DNA from: Microvirga thermotolerans
GTDB lineage: Bacteria; Pseudomonadota; Alphaproteobacteria; Rhizobiales; Beijerinckiaceae
Length of the DNA: 64,000 bases
Assembly (NCBI RefSeq): GCF_009363855.1
Contig: NZ_CP045423.1
Coordinates: 1,704,001 to 1,768,000 of the forward strand
Reading direction: 5' to 3'
Part shown: positions 26,105 through 35,224 of the stretch, one piece after another
How positions within the stretch are numbered: position 1 is the first letter of the stretch
How the letters are laid out: each line of letters begins with the position of its first letter
Position numbers and translations under genes: made by a program
The notes under the pieces: model-generated
Told to the model about the DNA's origin: nothing
Database searches by the model: none
Seen by the model: the letters and a program-made list of their open reading frames with translations, nothing else

Positions 26105-28213
26105 TCAATTCACCGGGCGCGTCGCCTCCGCCGTGAGGTCGGTTCCGGCCGTGGCGGGCGCGGGCGGGGAAGGGTGCCTGAGCCGCTGCCGGTAGACGTT
26201 GAGGTTCTCCAGCACCCGCTGGACGTAGTTGCGCGTCTCGGAGAAGGGGATTCTCTCCACCCAGTCGACGGGATCGACCTCGGGATCGCGGGGATCGCCA
26301 TAGGCCTTGATCCATTTCTTCACGTTTCCGCCGCCCGCGTTGTAGGAGGCGAAGGCGAGAATGTGGGAGCCCTTCCAGTCGTCCATGAGCTCACCGAGAT
26401 GGGCCGAGCCGAGCTTGGCGTTGTAGGCCGGATCGGTCACGAGCCGGTTGAGATCGAAGCCGAGACCGACGCGCCGGGCGGTTTCCTTCGCCGTCGCCGG
26501 CATCAGCTGCATGAGCCCCCGGGCCCCGGCGCTGGAGACGGCCTGGGGATTGAAGGCGCTCTCCTGCCGGGCGATCGCGTAGACCATCGCCGGCTCCACC
26601 TCCTCGCCGACGGGGTCGAAATCGGGAACGGCGGCAAGCGGATAGGCGTGCATGTCGAGCGGAATGCCGCGCTGCGAGGCCAGCTTGCCGACGATGAGCA
26701 CGGCGCGGGCGTTGTTGCGGGCATTGGCGAGGCTGGCGAGGGCGTCGAGCCGACCCGGATCGTCGAGCGTTTGGGCCAGCTCCGTATAGAGCCGGAGCGT
26801 GAGCTCAGGCTCGTCGAGGTCCTGAAGCGCCTTCAGGGCCTGTATCGGGGTGAGGCCTTCGAAGGTCTGGCGTTCCTCCTCCGCGAGGGGGGCGACGGTC
26901 CTCAGGGCGATGGTCTGGCCGAGCTTCGAGCGGGCGAGCTGGCCGTAATAGGTCGTCGGCCTGTCCGCGGCGCGCTCGTAGTGGAGCTGTGCCTCCCGGA
27001 ACGAGCCCGCCGCTTCGGCGGCGCGGGCGCGCCAGTAGGCGATGCGGGAGATCGAGATGGGGGTCGTCGCCACTTTCTCGGCGGCGGCGAAATGCTCGGC
27101 GGCGGTGGCCGGCTCCTTGAGGAAGCGCAGGGCGATCCAGCCGGCATGGAAGGCGGCCTCGATCCGCTGCGCGGGGGATTCCGGCGCCGCCTGGCTCGAC
27201 ACCTGGTAGGCGGTCCGCGCGTCCCCCTTGTCCAGGAGCGCGCGGGCGACGAGCCGGCGCTCGTTCCACCACTCGTCCCCGTCGACGAGGAGTTCCGGGT
27301 CCCGCGGCGCCTGGGCCATGACGGCGGCCGCCTCGGCGAGCTTGTTGGCGCGGCGCAGGTAGAGCGCCCGGGAGAAGAGGTAGGAGGGGTCCTTGCGCAG
27401 GCTCGCCGGCACGGCGGCAAAGGCCTTCTCCGCCTTGCGCTTGCCCTGATAGACGCCCATCCGGGCCTTCACGAGCGTCTCGTAGTCCTTGCCCGCGTAG
27501 CCGGCCGCGCGCAGGGCGGCGCCCCAGGTTTCCTTGAAGAGGAGGCGCTCCATCCGGTAGCGATGGTCCACCTGCTGCAGCGCGCCGGGAAAGCGGTCGA
27601 GGATCCGGCCCTCCCATTCGGAGCCGAAGGAGTCCTCGCGCCACACCTGGCGGATCAGGGCGTTGGCCTCCGCCTCCTGGCCGTCTCCTTTCAGGGCGAA
27701 GGCGAGGGAGATCCGGCCGCCGGCCGTCATGGGCTTCTGCTGGGCGAAAAACGCGCGGACCTGCGCGGCGGGCCTGCGCTCCGCCACCAGGGCCTCCTCC
27801 GCCCTGCGGCGGAACTGGGCCGTCTGCGGCCAGTCGGGATAGGTGCGCTGGAAGGACATGATCCGCTCGAATCCCATCGGAATGCCGCTGCGCAGAGCGA
27901 ACCATTCCGCAAGGGCCACCGAGGAGGGCTCGGTCAGCTTCGTTTCGAGGATCTGGGCCTCCGTCCAGTCCCCGGTGCGGAAGGCCTTGAAGATGAGGGG
28001 GAGGTAGTCCCGATCGCGCAGGGGCGCGATAGGCGGGACGTAGGCGTAGCCGTCCACGGAGCCCGTGGTCTCCGGATCGGCGGGAACCCGTGCGTCCGCG
28101 GCGGGGCGGGGCGGTCCCTCGGGCGGAGGGGCGGCCAGGGCGGCAGGGCAGGAGAGCAGAACAAGAGCGGCCGACGCCGTCAGGCGTCCCAGGAGACGGG
28201 TCTTGAGGCTCAT
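26105..28213 (-). CDS. Soluble lytic murein transglycosylase (Slt70-like)
   Basis: A 702-residue periplasmic enzyme that cleaves the MurNAc-GlcNAc bond of peptidoglycan with formation of 1,6-anhydroMurNAc. It has a signal peptide (MSLKTRLLGRLTASAALVLL, cleavage after ALA near 27), a long alpha-superhelical U-domain (about 60-520), and a C-terminal SLT domain with the catalytic Glu in AIARQESAFNPQAVSSAGA, then RGLMQLMPATA and ASYNAGGGNV. ATG at 28213 is supported by AAGGGGA four bases upstream; the longer frame from 28273 adds a charged stretch before the signal peptide. It is divergent from dapA and upstream of an alpha/beta hydrolase gene. Confidence 0.92.
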   Translation of the reverse strand: MSLKTRLLGRLTASAALVLLSCPAALAAPPPEGPPRPAADARVPADPETTGSVDGYAYVPPIAPLRDRDYLPLIFKAFRTGDWTEAQILETKLTEPSSVALAEWFALRSGIPMGFERIMSFQRTYPDWPQTAQFRRRAEEALVAERRPAAQVRAFFAQQKPMTAGGRISLAFALKGDGQEAEANALIRQVWREDSFGSEWEGRILDRFPGALQQVDHRYRMERLLFKETWGAALRAAGYAGKDYETLVKARMGVYQGKRKAEKAFAAVPASLRKDPSYLFSRALYLRRANKLAEAAAVMAQAPRDPELLVDGDEWWNERRLVARALLDKGDARTAYQVSSQAAPESPAQRIEAAFHAGWIALRFLKEPATAAEHFAAAEKVATTPISISRIAYWRARAAEAAGSFREAQLHYERAADRPTTYYGQLARSKLGQTIALRTVAPLAEEERQTFEGLTPIQALKALQDLDEPELTLRLYTELAQTLDDPGRLDALASLANARNNARAVLIVGKLASQRGIPLDMHAYPLAAVPDFDPVGEEVEPAMVYAIARQESAFNPQAVSSAGARGLMQLMPATAKETARRVGLGFDLNRLVTDPAYNAKLGSAHLGELMDDWKGSHILAFASYNAGGGNVKKWIKAYGDPRDPEVDPVDWVERIPFSETRNYVQRVLENLNVYRQRLRHPSPPAPATAGTDLTAEATRPVN

Positions 28214-28386
28214 ACGATCCCCTTGTCGTCGCACGTGCCGTATTCGGCGACGTTGTTCTTGAGGAAACACCATGTCGCGGGCTAGGACAACTCTCGACAG
28301 GGGTGTTTGCGCCGATGCGCCGCAGGCCCTATGTGTAGGTCCGCAAGTCTCACCCCCCGACGAACGCTGCTTTTGCGAGGAAGAAC

Positions 28387-29271
28387 ATGAAGCAATTCAA
28401 AGGCTCCATCACGGCTCTCGTAACCCCATTCAAGGATGGGGCCGTGGATGAGGCGGCGTTCCGGAAACATATCGACTGGCAGATCGAGAACGGGACGAAC
28501 GGCCTCGTCCCCGTGGGCACGACGGGCGAGAGCCCGACCCTGAGCCACAAGGAGCACGACCGGGTGGTCCAGATCTGCGTGGAGCAGGCGAAGGGGCGGG
28601 TTCCGGTGATCGCGGGAGCCGGGTCCAACAGCACCGAGGAGGCCGTCGGCTTCTCCCGCCATGCCGAAAAGGTCGGCGCGGACGCGCTCCTGATCGTCAC
28701 GCCCTACTACAACAAGCCGACCCAGGAAGGGCTCTACCGGCACTTCAAGGCGATCAACGACGCGGTCGGCATCCCGATCTTCATCTACAACATCCCCGGC
28801 CGTTCGGTGATCGACATGTCCGTGGAGACGATGGCCCGGCTCTACGAGCTGAAGAACATCGTCGGCGTGAAGGACGCCACGGCCAACATGGCCCGCGTCA
28901 GCCAGCAGCGGCAGGCCATGGGGCCCGACTTCATCCAGCTCTCCGGCGAGGATGCGACCGCTCTCGGCTTCATGGCCCATGGCGGGCACGGCTGCATCTC
29001 CGTCACGTCCAACGTGGCGCCGCGGCTCTGCGCCGAGATGCAGGCCGCCTGCCTGAAGGGCGATTTCGCGACCGCCCTCAAGATCCAGGACCGACTGATG
29101 CCCCTGCACGAGGCGCTCTTCGTCGAGACCAACCCCGCGCCGGTGAAGTATGCGGCCTCGCTGCTCGGGCTGATGGAGGAGGATGTCCGCCTGCCCATGC
29201 TGCCCGTGTCGGAGCCCACCCGCCAGCGGGTGCGGTCCGCGATGGTCCATGCGGGCCTGATCAACGCGTGA
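28387..29271 (+). CDS. dapA: 4-Hydroxy-tetrahydrodipicolinate synthase
   Basis: A 294-residue TIM-barrel enzyme that condenses pyruvate with aspartate semialdehyde, the first committed step to diaminopimelate and lysine. Schiff-base Lys162 lies in GVKDATANM, Tyr134 in FIYNIPGRS, and GTTGESPTL at 44-52 contains the proton-relay Thr. Pyruvate and aldehyde binding blocks are all present. ATG at 28387 has GAGGAAG upstream. smpB follows five bases after the stop, so the two are cotranscribed. Confidence 0.97.
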   Translation: MKQFKGSITALVTPFKDGAVDEAAFRKHIDWQIENGTNGLVPVGTTGESPTLSHKEHDRVVQICVEQAKGRVPVIAGAGSNSTEEAVGFSRHAEKVGADALLIVTPYYNKPTQEGLYRHFKAINDAVGIPIFIYNIPGRSVIDMSVETMARLYELKNIVGVKDATANMARVSQQRQAMGPDFIQLSGEDATALGFMAHGGHGCISVTSNVAPRLCAEMQAACLKGDFATALKIQDRLMPLHEALFVETNPAPVKYAASLLGLMEEDVRLPMLPVSEPTRQRVRSAMVHAGLINA

Positions 29272-29275
29272 GCCG

Positions 29276-29749
29276 ATGAAGAGCGATCCCAAGAACGCCC
29301 ACCGCATCGTCGCCGACAACCGGAAGGCGCGGTTCAATTACGAGATCGTGGACACCTACGAGGCCGGCATCGCCCTGACCGGCACGGAGGTGAAGTCCCT
29401 GCGCCAGGGCAAGGCGACCATCGGAGAGGCCTATGCCGGCCCCTCCGGCGAGGAGCTCTTCCTCTTCAACGCCTACATCCCCGAATATCTCCAGGCGAAC
29501 CGCTTCAACCACGAGACCCGCCGGCCGCGGCGGCTGCTCCTGCACAGGCGGCAGATCGACAAGCTGATCGGCGCCACCCAGCGCGAGGGCTTCACCGTCA
29601 TTCCCCTCAAGATCTACTTCAACGACCGGGGGCGGGCGAAGGTGGAACTCGGCCTCGGACGCGGCAAGAAGCTGCACGACAAGCGCGAGACGGAGAAGGA
29701 GCGCTCCTGGAACCGGGAGAAGGCGCGCCTCATGCGGGAGAAGGGCTGA
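29276..29749 (+). CDS. smpB: SsrA-binding protein
   Basis: A 157-residue tmRNA-binding protein that brings SsrA RNA to stalled ribosomes. Family blocks are seen in order: [17 protein letters not shown], the [16 protein letters not shown] block of the OB fold, [17 protein letters not shown] text (here [23 protein letters not shown]), [23 protein letters not shown] text in two pieces, and the basic C-terminal tail [12 protein letters not shown] that mimics a codon-anticodon helix. It is in an operon with dapA, a common alphaproteobacterial arrangement. The ssrA gene itself is not in the window. Confidence 0.96.
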   Translation: MKSDPKNAHRIVADNRKARFNYEIVDTYEAGIALTGTEVKSLRQGKATIGEAYAGPSGEELFLFNAYIPEYLQANRFNHETRRPRRLLLHRRQIDKLIGATQREGFTVIPLKIYFNDRGRAKVELGLGRGKKLHDKRETEKERSWNREKARLMREKG

Positions 29750-29770
29750 CGGCCGGCTTCCCGCAAGGGC

Positions 29771-29785
29771 GCGGACTTCGTCCGC
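29771..29785. terminator. Small hairpin between convergent smpB and NYN genes
   Basis: Six-bp stem GCGGAC-TTC-GTCCGC in the 38-bp gap between convergent stop codons. It lacks a strong T-tract on either strand and may act as a weak bidirectional terminator. Confidence 0.35.
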
Positions 29786-29787
29786 CT

Positions 29788-30447
29788 TCAGATTTCCAGG
29801 TCGTCGTCCTGGGCCTGGCGGATCCCGTAGCGGCGCTCCAGGCCGCCGTTCTGCGGCGGCTGATGGCGCGAGGGACGCTCGGGGCGGTCGCCGTTCTCGC
29901 CGGACGTCCGTGGCGGCCGCTCGGACGGGTCGCGGCCGATCTTCGAGGCGAGCTGGGCGAGGTCGAGGAACTCGTCGGCCTGGCGGCGCAGCTCGTCGGC
30001 CACCATGGGCGGCTGGGTCGTCACCGTCGAGACGACCGAAACCCGCACGCCGCGGCGCTGCATCGCCTCCACCAGGGAGCGGAAGTCCCCGTCGCCGGAG
30101 AACAGGACCATGTGGTCGATGTACGGGGCGAGCTCGAGGGCGTCGATGGCGAGCTCGATGTCCATGTTGCCCTTGACCTTCCGGCGGCCCGCCGAGTCGA
30201 CGAACTCCTTCGTGGGCTTCGTCACGACCCGGTAGCCGTTGTAGTCGAGCCAGTCGATCAGCGGACGGATGGAGGAATACTCCTGGTCCTCGACGAGGGC
30301 GGTGTAATAGAAGGCCCTGACCAGCGTGCCGCGGCTCTGGAACTCCTTCAGCAAACGCTTGTAATCTATATCGAAACCAAGGGTTTTTGTCGTAGCGTAA
30401 AGATTGGCTCCGTCAATGAAGAGCGCGATCCGTTGCTGGCCTGCCAT
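29788..30447 (-). CDS. NYN domain protein (LabA/DUF88 family)
   Basis: A 219-residue protein with an NYN (PIN-like) nuclease domain in residues 1-165. It has the acidic-site blocks IALFIDGANLYATTKTLG, KGNMDIELAIDALELA and MVLFSGDGDFRSLVEAM, which carry the conserved Asp residues expected to bind metal and cut RNA. The last 50 residues are a charged, disordered Arg/Pro/Gln tail. Homologs in alphaproteobacteria are often annotated LabA-like; the RNA target is unknown. ATG at 30447 was chosen because it begins right at the domain (MAGQQRIALFIDG); 28 upstream codons are open but are not family-like. Confidence 0.88.
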   Translation of the reverse strand: MAGQQRIALFIDGANLYATTKTLGFDIDYKRLLKEFQSRGTLVRAFYYTALVEDQEYSSIRPLIDWLDYNGYRVVTKPTKEFVDSAGRRKVKGNMDIELAIDALELAPYIDHMVLFSGDGDFRSLVEAMQRRGVRVSVVSTVTTQPPMVADELRRQADEFLDLAQLASKIGRDPSERPPRTSGENGDRPERPSRHQPPQNGGLERRYGIRQAQDDDLEI

Positions 30448-30690
30448 ATGGAATCTCTTGCTTGATCTGGCTGGGCCTTCGAAACAACTTGCTTGACAAA
30501 GCGACATCAAAATCTCGCGTTTCAAATGCAATCACGCGACTTATTTGCGACGTGCCTGGAAACAGGCTGTTCTAGAAACCCATCAGACGAGTAAAAAGCT
30601 TAATCGGCACGAGTAAAGCCATGCGGCTTCTACGTGTCAAGGTAATGCTCTAAAAAAGCCATATTTCTTTCAGCGGAATCAATCCCTTCG
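30448..30690. other. 243-bp AT-enriched gap between NYN and pyrE genes
   Basis: There is no protein gene. This stretch is clearly poorer in GC than its surroundings. It holds TTGACA at 30493-30498 without a convincing -10 on the plus strand, a hairpin GCCTG-GAAA-CAGGC at 30554-30567, and a direct repeat ACGAGTAAA at 30587 and 30609. It must contain the promoter of the minus-strand NYN gene and the 3' end of pyrE; a small RNA is possible but unproven. Confidence 0.4.
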
Positions 30691-31275
30691 CTATGTTGTG
30701 ATGTTCCGGCTGCCCGGCTTCACCGCCGGCAGGGCCGCAAGCTCCGGCGGCAGCTTGTCGGCCGGATAGGCCGGGATGTCGAGCTTCACGAGGGAGACGA
30801 GCGGCACGCCGAGGTCCGCCCTGCCGCCCGAGCGGTCGATGAGGCAGGCGGCGCCGAGGATGCGGCCGGGATGCTCGCGCAGGGCCGCCAGGCATTCCCG
30901 CGAGGAGAGGCCCGTGGTCACGATGTCCTCGACCATGACCACCCGCGCGTCCTCGGGAATCGCGAAGCCGCGCCGCAGGGCGAAGACCCCGTTCTCCCGC
31001 TCGACGAAGATCGCCTTGCAGCCGAGATGGCGGGCGGTCTCGTAGCCCGGCACGATCCCGCCGATGGCCGGCGACACCACGTAATCCACCTCGCCGTAGG
31101 TCTCGCGGATCTTCTGTGCGAGGGCCCGGCAGACGCGCTCCGTGCGCGCCGGGTCCTGGAACACGAACATCTTCTGCAGGAAGACGGGGCTGTGCAGGCC
31201 CGACGAAAGAATGAAGTGCCCTTCGAGAAGCGCGCCGGCGGAACGGAATTCGTCGAGTACGTCTTCGGGGGTCAT
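30691..31275 (-). CDS. pyrE: Orotate phosphoribosyltransferase
   Basis: A 194-residue type I phosphoribosyltransferase that joins orotate to PRPP to make OMP in pyrimidine synthesis. The PRPP-binding motif [14 protein letters not shown] lies near 112-125 with its two acidic residues. The flexible catalytic loop region is [14 protein letters not shown], and the N-terminal block is [17 protein letters not shown]. The ATG at 31275 matches the family start ([10 protein letters not shown]). It is the last minus-strand gene after the ykoFEDC-like operon, with a 92-bp gap, and may have its own promoter. Confidence 0.95.
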   Translation of the reverse strand: MTPEDVLDEFRSAGALLEGHFILSSGLHSPVFLQKMFVFQDPARTERVCRALAQKIRETYGEVDYVVSPAIGGIVPGYETARHLGCKAIFVERENGVFALRRGFAIPEDARVVMVEDIVTTGLSSRECLAALREHPGRILGAACLIDRSGGRADLGVPLVSLVKLDIPAYPADKLPPELAALPAVKPGSRNITT

Positions 31276-31367
31276 GGCTTCGTCTCCTGCTTTGCCGCTC
31301 TTTGGCAGGCGCCACGTCATGGCGCAAGAGGCCGCGGCGCATGCCGCTCGGCTCCGCGGCCATGGCG

Positions 31368-32114
31368 TCACGGCGCCGGAAACCGCAGGGCGAGCAGCAT
31401 CAGAGTGGCGAGCGCACCCATGGCGAGGAGGCCGAAGGCCCAGTCCCGGCGGCGGAAGCGGGGGGCGTTCATGAGCGTGCGGGGGCCGTCCGGCGAAAGC
31501 CCGCGCGCTTCCATCGCGACGGCGGTGCGGCCCGCGCGTCGGATCGCGAAGGCGAGGAGCGGGACGATCAGGCCGAAGAGCTCGAAGGGTCCCGGAATGC
31601 GCCGCGGCGGGCGCCCGCTCTTCATGGCGCGGGCGAGGCGCATCTGCTGCGCTTCGGAAGCGAGGTCCGGAACGAGCTGCATGACCGCGAACAGGGAGTA
31701 GCCGATCCGGGGAGGCAGCCCGAACGTCGCCATCAGGGCGCGGACCATCCCGTCCGGATCGGTGGTGAGGGCAAAGACCATGGAAATCGCGCCGCAGGCG
31801 AGAGCCCGCAGGAACAGCGTCATCCCGGCGGAGAAGGCCGGCGATGCGAAGGCGGCCTCCCTGGCCACGTGCAGGGCGAAGTCGCTTTCCCGGTGGAAGA
31901 GCAGGGACGTGGTCAGGAAGCCGAGGCCGAACAGGGCGAAGGGAACCGACAGGACGAGGAGCCTGAGCGGCGAAACGGGGCCGAGGATCGCGAGCGCCAG
32001 CGCCGGCAGCAGGATGCACGCGAGCTGGAACCGGGCATCGAACACCAGCATGGCGGCGAGGAGCCAGGCGATGCAGACCGCGAGCTTCACGATGGGGTGG
32101 ATCGTGCTCAGCAC
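31368..32114 (-). CDS. ykoC: Energy-coupling factor transmembrane protein, YkoC/EcfT-like
   Basis: A 248-residue inner-membrane T component that couples ATP hydrolysis to the substrate-binding S component. About five to six hydrophobic segments are visible. The family coupling motifs with Ala-Arg-Gly are seen as RLARAMKSG near 160-170 and AMEARGL in the second half. The start is GTG at 32114, which overlaps the stop of the ATPase gene in GTGCTGA, indicating translational coupling; a longer frame upstream is inside the ATPase gene. It is the fourth gene of the TPP-riboswitch operon. Confidence 0.9.
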   Translation of the reverse strand: MLSTIHPIVKLAVCIAWLLAAMLVFDARFQLACILLPALALAILGPVSPLRLLVLSVPFALFGLGFLTTSLLFHRESDFALHVAREAAFASPAFSAGMTLFLRALACGAISMVFALTTDPDGMVRALMATFGLPPRIGYSLFAVMQLVPDLASEAQQMRLARAMKSGRPPRRIPGPFELFGLIVPLLAFAIRRAGRTAVAMEARGLSPDGPRTLMNAPRFRRRDWAFGLLAMGALATLMLLALRFPAP

Positions 32115-33790
32115 GGGGCGCTCCGTCGCAGCCAGAGGCGGGCAGGCGCGCAGGACGGCGCGGCCAGCCCCGCGCATGCCAGGAGCGCCGCATCGAACAG
32201 GAGATCTTCAGGCCGCCCTTCCGCCAGGATGCGTCCATCGCCGATCACGATGGCACGCGTGCACAGGCGCAGGGCGAGGTCCATGTCGTGGGTCACGACG
32301 GCGAGCGCGCGTCCTTCGCCGCCAAGGGCTGCGATCTGCCCGGCAAGGGCCGCGACGCCCTTCGCATCGAGCCCTGCGGTCGGCTCGTCCAGCACCAGCA
32401 GCGGCCAGCGATCCGCGGCCGTGAGGCTGGCGAGGGCAAGCCGCCGCTTCTGGCCCTGGGACAAAGTGAACGGGTGGCGGCGCTCCAGGCCGGAGAGGCT
32501 CCAGGCGGCAAGGACGGCGTCGAGGCGGCGGCGCCTCTCGCCCTCCGCCATGCGCTTCGGCAGGGAGGAGAGGATCTCGTCCGCGACGGTTCCGGCGACG
32601 AACTGGTTCTCCGGGCGCTGGAAGGCGAGGCCGCCCGGCGCTCCGCGGCGGGTGCCCCCGCGCAGGGGCAGGAGCCCGGCGAGGCACGCCCCGAGAGTCG
32701 ACTTGCCGGCGCCGTTGGCTCCCAGGATGCCGAGAATCTCGCCCTCGCGGATGGCGAGGTCTATCTCCCGCAGCACCACGGGGCCGCGGTAGGGTGCGCA
32801 GTCGGCCTTCCTCAGTTCCGCCACCGCCCGGCCCGCCGGGGCCGCAGGTTCCGGCCGGCGGGAGGCGAGAAAGGCCTCCACGGCGGGACGTGCCTTCGCG
32901 AGGGCGGCCGGCGGGACCGTTCCGGGATCGAGATGCGCCAGCGCCTCCTGCACCGAGAGAGGCGGAATGACCGGCGTCATCCCGGCCGCCTCCAGGGCGC
33001 CATCGAGATCGCTCGCCGCAGGCCGCCAGATGCCGTGGGAGCGCAGCAGGTCGCGCTTCTCGCGAAACAGCCGGCGCGGCTCGCCCTCGGCGAGGATCGA
33101 GCCCTCCGGCCCCAGCACCGCCACCCGGTCGATGGAGCCGATCGGTCCGTCCAGCCTGTGGTCGACGATGAGGACCGTGCGATCCTTCTCCCTTTGCATC
33201 AGCAGGCGATGGAGCCGCTCCGCCGCCTGCGGGGCCAGGTGCGCGGTCGGTTCGTCCGCGACGAAGAGCGGCGCGTCCTGAACCAAGGTCGCGGCGAGCG
33301 CCACCAGCTGCCGCTCGCCGCCCGACAGGGTCATGGAGCGGCGCTGGAGCCAGCCCTCCGGCAGGCCCGCCCGCTCCATCGCCGCCCGCACGCGGGCCGA
33401 GATCTCGGCCGGGGGCAGGGCGCGGTTCTCGAGGGCGAAGGCGATCTCGTCCTCGACCCGCATGCCGCACAGGGTCTGGTCCGCGTCCTGGAAATACTGG
33501 GCGACGTCCTTCGCCCAGGCCCAGGGCTGCCGCTCCCTCGCATCGCGCCCGAAGAGAGACACGCTCCCGCGAACCTCTGCCGGGACGCTGCGGGGAATCA
33601 GCCCCGTCAGGGTCAGGAGCAGGGTCGACTTGCCCGAGCCGGAGGGCCCGAGGAGGAGGAGCCGCTCGCCCTGCCGGACCGCGAGATCGACCGGGCCGAC
33701 CGCGTCCCGGGGCGCGAAGGGGTAGCGGACCGATGCGGCCCGCCATTGCGCGGCGGGGATTGGGTCAGGCTGCGACGGAGCGCTTGTCAT
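32108..33790 (-). CDS. ykoD: ECF transporter ATPase with two fused ABC domains, YkoD-like
   Basis: A 560-residue cytoplasmic ATPase. Domain 1 (about 1-250) has Walker [10 protein letters not shown], signature LSGGERQ and Walker [12 protein letters not shown]. Domain 2 (about 310-545) has GANGAGKST, the variant signature LSQGQKRR and [10 protein letters not shown]. The single-chain pair replaces the usual EcfA1/EcfA2 dimer, as in Bacillus YkoD. It is predicted to power thiamine-precursor uptake with the adjacent S (ykoE) and T (ykoC) proteins. ATG at 33790 lies inside the end of ykoE (26-bp overlap); upstream frame extension falls in that gene. Confidence 0.92.
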   Translation of the reverse strand: MTSAPSQPDPIPAAQWRAASVRYPFAPRDAVGPVDLAVRQGERLLLLGPSGSGKSTLLLTLTGLIPRSVPAEVRGSVSLFGRDARERQPWAWAKDVAQYFQDADQTLCGMRVEDEIAFALENRALPPAEISARVRAAMERAGLPEGWLQRRSMTLSGGERQLVALAATLVQDAPLFVADEPTAHLAPQAAERLHRLLMQREKDRTVLIVDHRLDGPIGSIDRVAVLGPEGSILAEGEPRRLFREKRDLLRSHGIWRPAASDLDGALEAAGMTPVIPPLSVQEALAHLDPGTVPPAALAKARPAVEAFLASRRPEPAAPAGRAVAELRKADCAPYRGPVVLREIDLAIREGEILGILGANGAGKSTLGACLAGLLPLRGGTRRGAPGGLAFQRPENQFVAGTVADEILSSLPKRMAEGERRRRLDAVLAAWSLSGLERRHPFTLSQGQKRRLALASLTAADRWPLLVLDEPTAGLDAKGVAALAGQIAALGGEGRALAVVTHDMDLALRLCTRAIVIGDGRILAEGRPEDLLFDAALLACAGLAAPSCAPARLWLRRSAPC

Positions 33791-34349
33791 GGTCGATGGC
33801 GAGGCCGGTGAGCGCGCCGGTGCGATAGAGAGCCTCCACGATGACGTGCCCCAGCCAGCCGCCGAGCAGCGCGCCGCTCGCGCAGCGCAGGACGAACATC
33901 GCGGCGAGAAGGCCCGGCTGCAGGGCGCCGTAATTGAAGCGGACCCAGGTGTAGGCGAAGGAGAACACCGCCGCGCCGACGCCGGCCGCCATGAGGACGG
34001 GGAGCGAGTAGTTCCGCCAGCGGGTCGCTGCGAACACGGCCTCGGCTCCCGCACCCTGGATCGCGCCCGAGAGAAGGAGGATCAGGCCGCCCGGGCTGCC
34101 GAGAAGAATCTCGACGCCCGCCGCCAGCACCTCCGCGGCGAAGGCCGCGCCCGGCTTGCGGATGACGGCCGCCGCCACGATGGAGGCGACGAACCAGAAG
34201 CCCATCGCCACGTCCATGGCGAGCGGGCCGAACACCGCCTGCGCGATCAGCCAGACCTGGACCCAGGCCAGGTAGAGCACCGCGAAGACGGCGCCGAGCA
34301 CGGTGACGATGAGGGTTTCCTTGAGAGTCCAGCCGCGTTGACGGAACAT
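33765..34349 (-). CDS. ykoE: ECF transporter substrate-binding S component, YkoE-like
   Basis: A 194-residue integral membrane protein with about five to six helices, starting MFRQRGWTLKETLIVTVLGAVFAV. Its position between ykoF and a double ATPase, and the thiamine riboswitch ahead of the operon, identify it as the S component that binds hydroxymethylpyrimidine or thiamine. Blocks SPGGLILLLSGAIQGAGAE and NYGALQPGLL are family-like. The ATG at 34349 was chosen; a GTG at 34355 is in frame two codons earlier. The 3' end overlaps ykoD by 26 bp. Confidence 0.9.
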   Translation of the reverse strand: MFRQRGWTLKETLIVTVLGAVFAVLYLAWVQVWLIAQAVFGPLAMDVAMGFWFVASIVAAAVIRKPGAAFAAEVLAAGVEILLGSPGGLILLLSGAIQGAGAEAVFAATRWRNYSLPVLMAAGVGAAVFSFAYTWVRFNYGALQPGLLAAMFVLRCASGALLGGWLGHVIVEALYRTGALTGLAIDHDKRSVAA

Positions 34350-34412
34350 GTGCACGATCCCGGGTTGTTTCGGTGAGGGAGAAGGGGAAGAGGAAGGCGG
34401 AAGCGGCCGCGC

Positions 34413-35021
34413 TCAGGCGCGGGTCGGGCTGTTGGCCGACACCTTCATGTCGAGCGCCACATGGCCCTCCGCGGCGCCGAAGCGCAGGAAGGCCTCGCTC
34501 AGGGTCGCGAAGACCTGGCCGGCGTCGCCGCGCAGCTTGGTGCAGAAGTTCTTCGACCTGTCGAAGACGCCGGACTGCTTCAGGAAATCGATGCAGCCGT
34601 AGATCTCGTCCATGTGGTGCCCGCTGCCGAGCGGGTAGAGCGAGAACTGCGCGGCCACGGGCTGTCCGACGAGCGGCGCGGCCCTGACGGCGGCGAGGGC
34701 GGACGCGATGCGCCGGTCGAGCGGGAGAGCGGGGCCCTCCGTCCCGGCGGGCGTGCAGATCGGGTCGTCGGGCTCGCCCGGACAGCCGCGCGAGACGGTT
34801 GCCGCCAGAACGCAATGGGTGCCGCCGCTCGCTGCGGCGACGAAAAGGTCGCGCATGGCCGGGAAAAGCCTGTCCGGCGGGCCGACGATGAGGGTCGAGA
34901 TGTCGTCCGTTTCGATCCGGAACGACGGGCGGTAGGGATCGAGCGCCTTGAGAGCGTCGAGGATGATGCGGACGAAGTCGTCCGCCATGGGATAGAGGGA
35001 AATCTGCGCGCCGGAAAACAT
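34413..35021 (-). CDS. ykoF: YkoF-family thiamine/HMP-binding protein
   Basis: A 202-residue soluble protein of the YkoF family. Two tandem ferredoxin-like repeats are visible as matching openings: GAQISLYPMADDFVRIILDALKAL at the start and AAQFSLYPLGSGHHMDEIYGCIDFL in the second half. Bacillus YkoF binds thiamine and its pyrimidine moiety and is thought to help handle imported ligand. It is the first gene of the operon, starting nine bases behind a TPP riboswitch whose final stem overlaps its ribosome binding site, so its translation should fall when thiamine pyrophosphate is plentiful. Confidence 0.92.
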   Translation of the reverse strand: MFSGAQISLYPMADDFVRIILDALKALDPYRPSFRIETDDISTLIVGPPDRLFPAMRDLFVAAASGGTHCVLAATVSRGCPGEPDDPICTPAGTEGPALPLDRRIASALAAVRAAPLVGQPVAAQFSLYPLGSGHHMDEIYGCIDFLKQSGVFDRSKNFCTKLRGDAGQVFATLSEAFLRFGAAEGHVALDMKVSANSPTRA

Positions 35022-35029
35022 CGTCGCCT

Positions 35030-35125
35030 CGCTCCGCTGGTATTATCCAGATCAGCTGAAGGGTCCGCCGGCTTCGCGCCGCCATCTCAGCCCCGGCAAT
35101 ACGGAGCACCCCTGTCGAACGGACG
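35030..35125 (-). ncRNA. TPP riboswitch (THI element) of the ykoFEDC operon
   Basis: Minus-strand leader with the conserved thi-box order: GGGGUGCUC, GGCUGAGAUGG, GGACCCUUC, GCUGAUCUGGAUAAUACC, AGCGGAGCG. Stem P1 can pair CGUCCGUU (35118-35125) with AGCGGAGCG (35030-35038) with one bulge. The 3' strand runs straight into GAGG-CGACG-AUG of ykoF, so ligand binding would hide the ribosome binding site, giving translational control rather than a visible terminator. Confidence 0.95.
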
Positions 35126-35224
35126 AGGCTTATCACCTTTCGCTGGGGAAATGCAATTGCCATGGAAGCGCCGTGCGGCTCTCCTCCCTGCAAGGGTAGC
35201 GGGAAGGAGCGGCGCGGCGGATCC

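Noticed and set aside
25256..28285. Plus-strand 1009-codon open frame
   Set aside because: It is the antisense shadow of the alpha/beta hydrolase and lytic transglycosylase genes, both of which have clear catalytic motifs on the other strand.
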